A stretch of DNA of 5,154 nt from an uncultured Roseburia sp. (lineage in GTDB: Bacteria; Bacillota_A; Clostridia; Lachnospirales; Lachnospiraceae), in assembly GCA_900753715.1 (NCBI GenBank), contig CAAEAE010000013.1, positions 1 through 5,154 of the forward strand, given 5' to 3'. Positions 1 through 5,154 of the stretch are shown piece by piece. How positions within the stretch are numbered: position 1 is the first letter of the stretch; every line of letters starts with the position of its first letter. Position numbers and translations under genes: made by a program. The notes under the pieces are model-generated. The model did not search any database, was not told the DNA's origin, and saw nothing but the letters and a program-made list of their open reading frames with translations.

Positions 1-1161
1 GCGGTTTATCCGGAAAAACCGGTTGTTCCGTTTATCAAGGCAACGCAGGACCGTGTCGTATTAGAGATTCAGCGCGGCTGTATCCGTGGCTGCCGGTTCT
101 GCCAGGCGGGAATGGTCTACCGTCCGAACCGCGAGAAGGGTGTGGAGCGCTTAAAGGATCTCGCCTACAAGATGTTAAAGTCCACCGGACATGAAGAGAT
201 TTCCTTAAGTTCGTTAAGTTCTTCCGATTACTCGGAATTAGAAGAGCTTGTAACATTTTTAATTGATGAATTTAAGGGAAAAGGCGTGAATATTTCCCTG
301 CCATCCTTGCGAATTGACGCGTTTTCCTTAGACGTCATGAGCAAGGTACAGGATATTAAAAAGAGCAGCTTGACCTTTGCACCGGAAGCAGGCTCCCAGC
401 GGATGCGCAATGTCATCAACAAGGGACTGACGGAAGAAGTTATCTTAAACGGTGCCGGAATGGCATTTGAAGGCGGCTGGAATAAGGTAAAGCTTTACTT
501 TATGTTAGGACTTCCGACAGAGACCGAGGAAGATATGCGTGCTATTCCTGAACTTGCAAACGAAATTGCAAAATTATATTATGAGACCGTACCAAAGGAA
601 AAACGAAACGGAAAGTGTCAGATTACCATCAGCACCTCTTTCTTTGTTCCAAAGCCATTTACCCCGTTCCAGTGGGCAAGAATGTATGAACCTCAAGATT
701 ATCTTTCCCGTGCAAAAGTTGTAAATGATGCGGTTCATGAACAGTTAAACCGCAAGAGTATCAAGTACAACTGGCATGAAGCGGATGTGACCGTGTTAGA
801 GGGAATCCTTGCAAGGGGAGACAGACGGGTTGCACAGGCGATTTTAAAGGTGTACGAAAAAGGACAGACCTTTGACGCATGGAGCGAATATTTCGATTAT
901 GGAAAATGGTTAGAAGCCTTTGCGGAATGTGGGATTGATCCAGACTTTTATACAATGCGGGAGCGCTCTTTGGACGAGCTTTTCCCATGGGATTTTATTG
1001 ATGCGGGCGTGGACAAGTCCTTCCTTATCCGGGAGTGGAAAAATGCGCTTGCGGAATCCGTAACTCCGAATTGCAGAATGCGCTGCTCAGGATGCGGGTC
1101 CAGAAAATTTGGCGGCGGCGTCTGCTTTGAGAATGAGAAAGGCACAGGAACAGAAGGATGA
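1..1161 (+). CDS. B12-binding-type radical SAM protein (TIGR03960-like), 5' partial
   Basis: The frame is open from base 1, so the ATG at 112 is internal and the true start lies off the left edge; 386 residues are visible. The radical SAM signature CX3CX2C is seen as C27, C31 and C34 (codons at 79, 91 and 100), which would bind the 4Fe-4S cluster that cleaves S-adenosylmethionine. Further family-like blocks are SLSSLSSSDY (about 68-77), FAPEAGSQRMR (126-136) and KLYFMLGLPTETEED (164-178), as expected in the TIM-barrel core. Near the C-terminus a second cysteine set appears (C358, C362, C365, plus C375). Full-length relatives are around 600 residues, so some 200 or more N-terminal residues, including the presumed cobalamin-binding-like domain, are missing here. 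Substrate and reaction are unknown for this family as far as I know. The gene overlaps its DUF2344 partner by 4 bp, which supports a joint function. Family assignment is confident; cobalamin use cannot be judged from this fragment. Confidence 0.9.
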   Translation, partial: AVYPEKPVVPFIKATQDRVVLEIQRGCIRGCRFCQAGMVYRPNREKGVERLKDLAYKMLKSTGHEEISLSSLSSSDYSELEELVTFLIDEFKGKGVNISLPSLRIDAFSLDVMSKVQDIKKSSLTFAPEAGSQRMRNVINKGLTEEVILNGAGMAFEGGWNKVKLYFMLGLPTETEEDMRAIPELANEIAKLYYETVPKEKRNGKCQITISTSFFVPKPFTPFQWARMYEPQDYLSRAKVVNDAVHEQLNRKSIKYNWHEADVTVLEGILARGDRRVAQAILKVYEKGQTFDAWSEYFDYGKWLEAFAECGIDPDFYTMRERSLDELFPWDFIDAGVDKSFLIREWKNALAESVTPNCRMRCSGCGSRKFGGGVCFENEKGTGTEG

Positions 1162-1880
1162 AAATAAGAATTAAATTTTGCAAAGATGGCGTTATGAAAT
1201 TCATCGGCCATCTGGATATTATGCGCTATTTTCAGAAGGCAATGCGCCGGGCAGAAATCGATATCTGTTATTCAGAAGGATTTTCCCCGCACCAGATTAT
1301 GTCGTTTGCAGCACCGCTTGGTGTTGGAATTACAAGCGAAGGTGAATACCTTGATATTGAAGTTGCGTCCACCCGTTCTTCCGAAGCGTCCATACAGGCG
1401 CTCAATGATACGATGGTAGAGGGAGTCCGTATTACGGGGTATGTAAAACTTCCGGACAATGCAAAAACTGCAATGTCTCTTGTTGCCGCAGCCGATTATG
1501 AGCTTTTCTTTAAGGACGGCTATGAGGCGCCGGCGGGAATGGATGAATACCGGGAAGCTATCGACCATTTTTATTATGAGACGGCTGAAATTCTGATTAC
1601 CAAGCAGACGAAAAAAAGCGAGCGCGTGGTAGATATCAAACCGTTAATTTATCGGTTTAAGGTGATAGAGAAGAACGGAAAACCGGCATTTTTCCTTAAA
1701 GTTTCTACCGGAAGCAATGACAACTTAAAGCCGGAGCTGGTGCTTGAAACGCTGCACAAGAGCATGGGGCTTACCCTCGATGAAAATGCAATCCAGATTC
1801 ACCGTCTTGAGATTTATGCAGCCGGAAATGAAGAGAGAACATTTGTTCCGCTTCTTGCAATGGGAGAGGAAATCCGATGA
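1158..1880 (+). CDS. DUF2344 / TIGR03936 radical SAM-associated protein
   Basis: This 240-residue protein, apparently soluble and with no signal peptide or membrane segment, matches the family found beside, or fused to, TIGR03960 radical SAM proteins. Recognisable blocks are MKIRIKFCKDG at the start, KFIGHLD (14-20), and YSEGFSPHQIMSFAAPLGVG (38-57), followed by GEYLDIEV. Length is near what I expect for the stand-alone form. The start ATG at 1158 overlaps the upstream stop (ATGA) and has an AGGA at 1146-1149 about 8 nt upstream; with the stop overlap this suggests translational coupling. The stop overlaps the next gene's ATG in the same way. The biochemical role is not established; a substrate-binding or delivery partner for the radical SAM enzyme is inference from fusion and neighbourhood. 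No catalytic motif is evident. The family call is secure, the function is not. Confidence 0.9.
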   Translation: MKIRIKFCKDGVMKFIGHLDIMRYFQKAMRRAEIDICYSEGFSPHQIMSFAAPLGVGITSEGEYLDIEVASTRSSEASIQALNDTMVEGVRITGYVKLPDNAKTAMSLVAAADYELFFKDGYEAPAGMDEYREAIDHFYYETAEILITKQTKKSERVVDIKPLIYRFKVIEKNGKPAFFLKVSTGSNDNLKPELVLETLHKSMGLTLDENAIQIHRLEIYAAGNEERTFVPLLAMGEEIR

Positions 1881-3124
1881 ACCGCTATGTCGTAACCCGC
1901 ATGGATATCCATGGAAGGCCGAGGCTGTGTGCCGCACTCTGTGACAGCAGAAATAAGCTTATTGATGTGCGGCTGTCAAACTGCGCGAGGAAAACGCTTC
2001 TTGGAAATGTCTATGTGGGACGTGTGTTAAATATTGTTAAGAACATGAATGCGGCATTTATTCAGATTGCGCCGGATATCACCTGTTATTATCCGCTTGA
2101 AGACTATAAACATCCCGTTTTTACGCATAAATGTTCGCAGAATAAGGCACTTGTGGCAGGGGATGAGCTTTTAGTCCAGGTAAAAAAAGAAGCGCAAAAG
2201 ACCAAGGAGCCAATGGTGACGACAAACATCAGCCTCACTGGGAAATATGTTGTGCTCACAACGGAGAATAAAAAATTCGGGCTTTCTGCGAAATTAAGTC
2301 CCGAACAGAAGATGCGTTTAAAGGAGCTGCTTTCGAATTATCAGGGAAAAGAGGCCGGGCTTATCGTGCGCACCAATGCAAAGGATGCAGAAGATGAGGA
2401 GATTCTTGCAGAGGCAGCAGGCTTGTATACAGAATACGAAAAGCTGCTGGAGATGGCGCGGCACGCGACACACTTTACCTGCCTTTTCGAGGAAGAACCG
2501 GAGTATCTGCGCAGGTTAAAGGATTTAAGAGAGGATTCTTTGGAGGAGGTTGTAACCGATGACAGGGATATTTTTGAAAAAATTTGTGTTTCCTACGGAA
2601 TCGGAAAAGAGGCGCTTCATTCAGATGGCATTCTGCCGCAGGAAATAGACCGTGTGGCGACAAAATCAGGGATTGTACTTCATTTCTACCGGGATGCTCA
2701 GTACCCGTTAGCGTCGCTTTACAGCTTAAAATCACAGTTGGAACAGGCGTTATCGGAGCGCGTCTGGCTTAAATCCGGAGCAAACCTGATTATCCAGGCA
2801 ACCGAAGCATTGACCGTGATTGATGTCAATACCGGAAAAAATATTGCGCGAAAGGAACCGGAAGAACAGTTCCTTTCCGTGAACCTTGAAGCAGCAGCCG
2901 AAATTGCAAGACAGCTCAGACTCCGTAATATTTCCGGCATCATTATTGTAGATTTTGTGAATCTGAAATACAAAGAGGCACGCAAAAAACTGTTACAGGA
3001 ATTTTCCGGAATGCTTGCCTTAGACCCGGTACAGACGACGCTCATTGACATGACGCCGCTTGGTCTGGTGGAAATTACCCGAAAAAAAATACAGAAATCT
3101 CTGGCGGAAAGTGTGCGTTCGTAG
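1877..3124 (+). CDS. rng: Ribonuclease E/G family endoribonuclease (RNase G-like, no zinc-link)
   Basis: A 415-residue single-strand-specific endoribonuclease of the RNase E/G family, which cuts AU-rich RNA in rRNA maturation and mRNA decay. An S1 RNA-binding region covers about residues 39-126 (LLGNVYVGRVLNIVKNMNAAFIQI is its start, at 41-64). A GLIVRT block carries R165/T166, matching the 5'-monophosphate sensor pair R169/T170 of E. coli RNase E. The DNase I-like catalytic part shows TEALTVIDVNTGK with D316 and GIIIVDF with D359; their spacing of 43 equals that of the metal ligands D303 and D346 in E. coli. The protein ends 56 residues after D359, before where the CPxC zinc-link (C404/C407 in E. 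coli) would fall, and no such cysteines exist. Residue N362 replaces the Asp of the usual IDFID block. The start at 1877 overlaps the previous stop and has AGAGGA 6 nt upstream. The symbol rng is by family; rne would be equally defensible. Confidence 0.93.
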   Translation: MNRYVVTRMDIHGRPRLCAALCDSRNKLIDVRLSNCARKTLLGNVYVGRVLNIVKNMNAAFIQIAPDITCYYPLEDYKHPVFTHKCSQNKALVAGDELLVQVKKEAQKTKEPMVTTNISLTGKYVVLTTENKKFGLSAKLSPEQKMRLKELLSNYQGKEAGLIVRTNAKDAEDEEILAEAAGLYTEYEKLLEMARHATHFTCLFEEEPEYLRRLKDLREDSLEEVVTDDRDIFEKICVSYGIGKEALHSDGILPQEIDRVATKSGIVLHFYRDAQYPLASLYSLKSQLEQALSERVWLKSGANLIIQATEALTVIDVNTGKNIARKEPEEQFLSVNLEAAAEIARQLRLRNISGIIIVDFVNLKYKEARKKLLQEFSGMLALDPVQTTLIDMTPLGLVEITRKKIQKSLAESVRS

Positions 3125-3142
3125 TTAAGTTCCGTCACAGAC

Positions 3143-3148
3143 AGGGGG
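3143..3148 (+). promoter_or_regulatory. Ribosome binding site of the hybrid kinase gene
   Basis: AGGGGG lies 4 nt before the ATG at 3153, in the 28-base gap after rng. It is G-rich rather than a perfect AGGAGG and sits slightly close to the start, but no other start with a better site is visible nearby. It shows that the kinase has its own initiation signal rather than relying on stop-start overlap like the three upstream genes. Confidence 0.65.
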
Positions 3149-3152
3149 ACGT

Positions 3153-4925
3153 ATGAAGAAAAAGATTTTGGGATTATTTGCAAAAGATCAGCCACAGGAA
3201 AAGCGTTTTTTTAACATTATTGCGCTAGGCGGTATGCTATCGTCTTTTCTGGGCGGTGTCCTGGCAATTTTTACCGGTGTCACCTGGCAGAATACACTCT
3301 GGTCGTTTCTGTCTGGTTTTATCATTGCCGCAATCTTCTGGATGGCAAACCATTTCGAGCGTTTCCAGGAATGTGCATTTGGCGGACTGCTTTTTATGAA
3401 CCTTATCGTGATGCCACTCATGTATTTTAAGAGCGGTGGAATCCACAGCGGTATGAGCATCTGGTTTACCTTCGGAATCATTGCTATTTTCTTCACATTA
3501 AAGGGAAAGTATTTTTATATCGCAATCGTAACTGTACTGGGGGGCTATATGGCAACCTATCTGATTTCCTATTTGTATCCGCAGTGCATTGTGCCGGCAA
3601 GATCAGAGGGAGCCTCCTATATGGATATTGCAGCGAGCCTTGTGATAGCCACGGTTGTAATTGGCGTACTATACCGTCTCCAGACACAGATTTATGATGA
3701 GCAGAAGAAAACGGCAGAAGAACAGAATCGTAAGTTAGAGGAGGCAAACCGGGTAAAAAGCCGGTTTCTTGCAAATATGAGCCATGAAATCCGAACTCCG
3801 ATTAATGCAATGATTGCCTCAAATGAGATGATTCTCAGAGATGATGTATCCGAAAAGGTTGCGGAAAATGCGACAAACATTGCATATGCAGGGGAGATGT
3901 TGTTATCGTTAATTAACGATGTGCTTGATTTCTCGAAGTTAGAATCAGACAAGATGGAACTCATAGAGACCCCTTATGACACCGAAAGACTTTTCCGGGA
4001 ATTAATCCACATCCATCAGGTAAGGGCAAAGGAAAAGAAGTTAGACTTTAAAGTGCAGATTGATTCTGCGCTTCCGGCAAAATTAAGCGGTGATAATGTC
4101 CGTATCAAACAGCTTCTGACAAACATTTTAACAAATGCCATCAAATATACGCCATCCGGCTCAGTATCTGTTTCTGTTACCCAAAGAGACTGTACAAAAG
4201 AACAGACGATGCTTGTGGTATGCGTCTCCGACACCGGAATTGGTATCCGGGAGGAAGAACTCTCGATGTTATTTGATTCCTTCCACCGGGTGGAAGAATT
4301 AAGCAATCAGGGAATCGAAGGAAGCGGTCTTGGGCTCGCCATCAGCAGACAGCTTGCACAATTGATGGGTGGAACCATCGAGGTGAAAAGTGTCTATCAC
4401 AAGGGATCAACTTTTACAATTTCTATTCCGCAGCAGATTGTAGACAGTACGCCAATCGGAAGGATTGATTTTCTGGCACCAAAGACCGCATCCAAAGAAA
4501 TGTACCGTTGGCACATTGCCGTTCCAAAAGCGCAGATTCTTGTGGTGGATGACAATGAAATGAATCTTGTAGTTGCATCAAGACTGCTGCTTTCGATGGA
4601 GGCGCAGGTGGATATCGCCTACAGCGGAAAACAGTGTCTCGGACTGACCGCTCAGAAAAAGTATGACCTGATTTTCATGGACCACATGATGCCGGAAATG
4701 GATGGCATTGAAGCATTACACTGCATTAAATCCCAGGAGAATGGATGCTGTCAGAAAACGCCAGTCATTGTTCTCACGGCAAATGCCGTGAGCGGTGCAC
4801 GGGAAGAGTACCAGAAGGAAGGTTTTACGGATTATTTTGTAAAACCGGTCAACGGGAAGGGCTTTGAAGCAATGCTGCAAAAGCATCTGCCGCCGGAGCT
4901 GATTGAGCAGAAAAATCCCGTATAA
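3153..4925 (+). CDS. Membrane-bound hybrid sensor histidine kinase with C-terminal receiver domain
   Basis: A 590-residue hybrid kinase. The N-terminus has about six hydrophobic segments (roughly 19-43, 48-65, 74-92, 100-116, 119-141, 157-176) with only short loops, so sensing is probably within or near the membrane. A charged helix (177-204) leads into the HisKA domain with the H-box SHEIRTP (phospho-accepting H211). The ATPase domain (about 310-428) has the N-box N324/N328 in NILTNAIKYT, the G1 box DTGIGI (from D360), an F-box LFDSFHRV and the G2 box GSGLGLAI (390-397). The receiver (about 459-578) has acidic D466/D467, phospho-acceptor D510 in MDHMMPEMDG, T542 and K564, so all key residues are intact. 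There is no HPt or DNA-binding domain, so a separate phosphotransfer partner is presumably needed. The ATG at 3153 follows an AGGGGG Shine-Dalgarno at 3143-3148. It begins 28 bp after rng with no visible terminator, so co-transcription is likely. The signal is unknown. Confidence 0.95.
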   Translation: MKKKILGLFAKDQPQEKRFFNIIALGGMLSSFLGGVLAIFTGVTWQNTLWSFLSGFIIAAIFWMANHFERFQECAFGGLLFMNLIVMPLMYFKSGGIHSGMSIWFTFGIIAIFFTLKGKYFYIAIVTVLGGYMATYLISYLYPQCIVPARSEGASYMDIAASLVIATVVIGVLYRLQTQIYDEQKKTAEEQNRKLEEANRVKSRFLANMSHEIRTPINAMIASNEMILRDDVSEKVAENATNIAYAGEMLLSLINDVLDFSKLESDKMELIETPYDTERLFRELIHIHQVRAKEKKLDFKVQIDSALPAKLSGDNVRIKQLLTNILTNAIKYTPSGSVSVSVTQRDCTKEQTMLVVCVSDTGIGIREEELSMLFDSFHRVEELSNQGIEGSGLGLAISRQLAQLMGGTIEVKSVYHKGSTFTISIPQQIVDSTPIGRIDFLAPKTASKEMYRWHIAVPKAQILVVDDNEMNLVVASRLLLSMEAQVDIAYSGKQCLGLTAQKKYDLIFMDHMMPEMDGIEALHCIKSQENGCCQKTPVIVLTANAVSGAREEYQKEGFTDYFVKPVNGKGFEAMLQKHLPPELIEQKNPV

Positions 4926-4932
4926 AATCCGT

Positions 4933-4959
4933 AAAAAAATTCGCATAAAAAGTAAAAAA
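4933..4959 (+). promoter_or_regulatory. A-tract region upstream of the rplU promoter, UP-element-like
   Basis: Three runs of A (4933-4939, 4947-4951, 4954-4959) lie directly upstream of the -35 box, at about -66 to -40 relative to the predicted transcription start. This is where UP elements contact the alpha subunit of RNA polymerase and boost ribosomal promoters. The A-runs are plain in the sequence; the UP-element role is inference. Confidence 0.45.
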
Positions 4960-4963
4960 TTGG

Positions 4964-4992
4964 TTGACGTAATCCATTTTATGTGCTAATAT
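4964..4992 (+). promoter_or_regulatory. Sigma-A promoter for rplU
   Basis: The -35 box TTGACG (4964-4969) and the -10 box TAATAT (4987-4992) are separated by exactly 17 bases. Each hexamer differs from consensus by one base (TTGACA and TATAAT allowing TAATAT as a two-position variant in the middle of the box), and the spacing is ideal. Transcription should start near 4999. The promoter lies 39 bases past the kinase stop codon and directly before the L21 leader, so it should drive rplU and genes beyond the right edge independently of the upstream operon. Confidence 0.85.
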
Positions 4993-4998
4993 TACGAA

Positions 4999-5083
4999 GT
5001 ATGCCGCACAGTGAGGTTCTAAAAGTCTGTCAATTAGTCTGACAGCACCATAACTGGCGAGTAATGATAATAGGAGGTGCCAT
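4999..5083 (+). ncRNA. L21 leader RNA (5' untranslated regulatory region of rplU)
   Basis: The 85 bases between the predicted transcription start and the rplU ATG resemble the L21 leader described for Firmicutes. A hairpin is visible: CTGTCA (5027-5032) pairs with TGACAG (5040-5045) around a 7-base loop. Just after it, GCACC (5045-5049) is complementary to GGTGC (5076-5080), which overlaps the Shine-Dalgarno, so folding could hide the ribosome binding site. The known model is ribosomal protein autoregulation, with L21 or a partner binding its own leader; that mechanism is inferred here. The leader has no U-tract terminator, so control of translation is more likely than attenuation. Exact ends are approximate. 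Confidence 0.75.
5072..5079 (+). promoter_or_regulatory. Ribosome binding site of rplU
   Basis: AGGAGGTG is complementary to the 16S rRNA 3' end over eight bases and ends 4 nt before the ATG at 5084. It overlaps the GGTGC segment that can pair with GCACC at 5045-5049, making it the probable control point of the leader. Confidence 0.9.
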
Positions 5084-5154
5084 ATGTACGCAATTATAGC
5101 AACAGGTGGTAAACAGTACAAAGTATCCGAAGGCGATATCATTACCATTGAAAA
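5084..5154 (+). CDS. rplU: Ribosomal protein L21 (bL21), 3' partial
   Basis: Twenty-three complete codons are visible before the window ends. They begin [14 protein letters not shown] and continue SEGDIITIE, which is the highly conserved N-terminus of bacterial bL21 (the TGGKQYKV and EGD blocks). bL21 is a protein of the large ribosomal subunit that binds 23S rRNA, and is usually about 100 residues long. The ATG at 5084 follows an ideal Shine-Dalgarno and the L21 leader. In Firmicutes the next genes are normally a small cysteine-protease gene that processes L27, then rpmA (L27) and obg; they would lie off the right edge and are not seen here. Identity is secure despite the short fragment. Confidence 0.95.
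   Translation, partial: MYAIIATGGKQYKVSEGDIITIE

Noticed and set aside
112..1161. The ATG at 112 as the start of the radical SAM gene.
   Set aside because: The frame stays open to base 1 and encodes the essential CX3CX2C motif before base 112, so this ATG is internal.
3128..3150. A weak hairpin in the rng-kinase gap (GTTCC with GGGAC) as a terminator or Shine-Dalgarno blocker.
   Set aside because: The stem is only five pairs with one G-T pair, and no U-tract follows, so it is unlikely to stop transcription.
2719..3195. A 158-codon open frame on the minus strand across the end of rng.
   Set aside because: It lies fully opposite the conserved catalytic region of the RNase gene and the kinase start, has no recognisable domain, and is a by-product of the codon use on the + strand.
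4933..4959. The A-runs as a terminator tract for a minus-strand gene or as phased curved DNA.
   Set aside because: No minus-strand gene with support ends here, no stem flanks the tract, and the centres of the A-runs are spaced about 13 and 7-8 bases rather than one helical turn.
4849..5148. A 99-codon open frame on the minus strand across the kinase end, the promoter and rplU.
   Set aside because: It runs through the promoter, leader RNA and L21 start, which are well supported on the + strand; the translated protein shows no familiar motif.

Overview
The window reads as chromosomal DNA from an anaerobic, moderately low-GC Firmicute, most likely a Lachnospiraceae-type Clostridium relative. 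The grounds are the gene order (B12-type radical SAM protein, its DUF2344 partner, an RNase E/G, then ribosomal protein L21), strong AGGAGG-type ribosome binding sites, a canonical sigma-A promoter, and a kinase with a membrane domain of a kind common in gut clostridia. The genus assignment is inference; no marker here fixes it.

All genes lie on the + strand and the region is densely coding. Bases 1-1161 hold the 3' part of a radical SAM gene whose N-terminus lies off the left edge. It overlaps by 4 bp (ATGA) a DUF2344 'radical SAM-associated' gene (1158-1880), which overlaps by the same 4 bp an RNase E/G gene (1877-3124). These three are almost certainly translationally coupled in one operon. 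After a 28-bp gap with no visible terminator comes a 590-residue membrane-bound hybrid histidine kinase (3153-4925). The last 229 bases hold an A-tract-rich region, a near-consensus promoter (TTGACG-17-TAATAT), an RNA leader matching the ribosomal L21 leader type, and the first 23 codons of rplU, which runs off the right edge.

The three left-hand genes and rplU form a known neighbourhood in clostridia, normally leading on to rpmA (L27) and obg. This links the poorly understood radical SAM/DUF2344 pair to RNA processing and ribosome production. The hybrid kinase between the RNase gene and the L21 leader looks like the lineage-specific addition. The RNase keeps both metal-binding aspartates at the spacing seen in E. 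coli RNase E but stops before the zinc-link. I found no mobile element, CRISPR array, tRNA or rRNA, and no gene that is wholly unfamiliar. The most open biology is the substrate of the radical SAM/DUF2344 pair.
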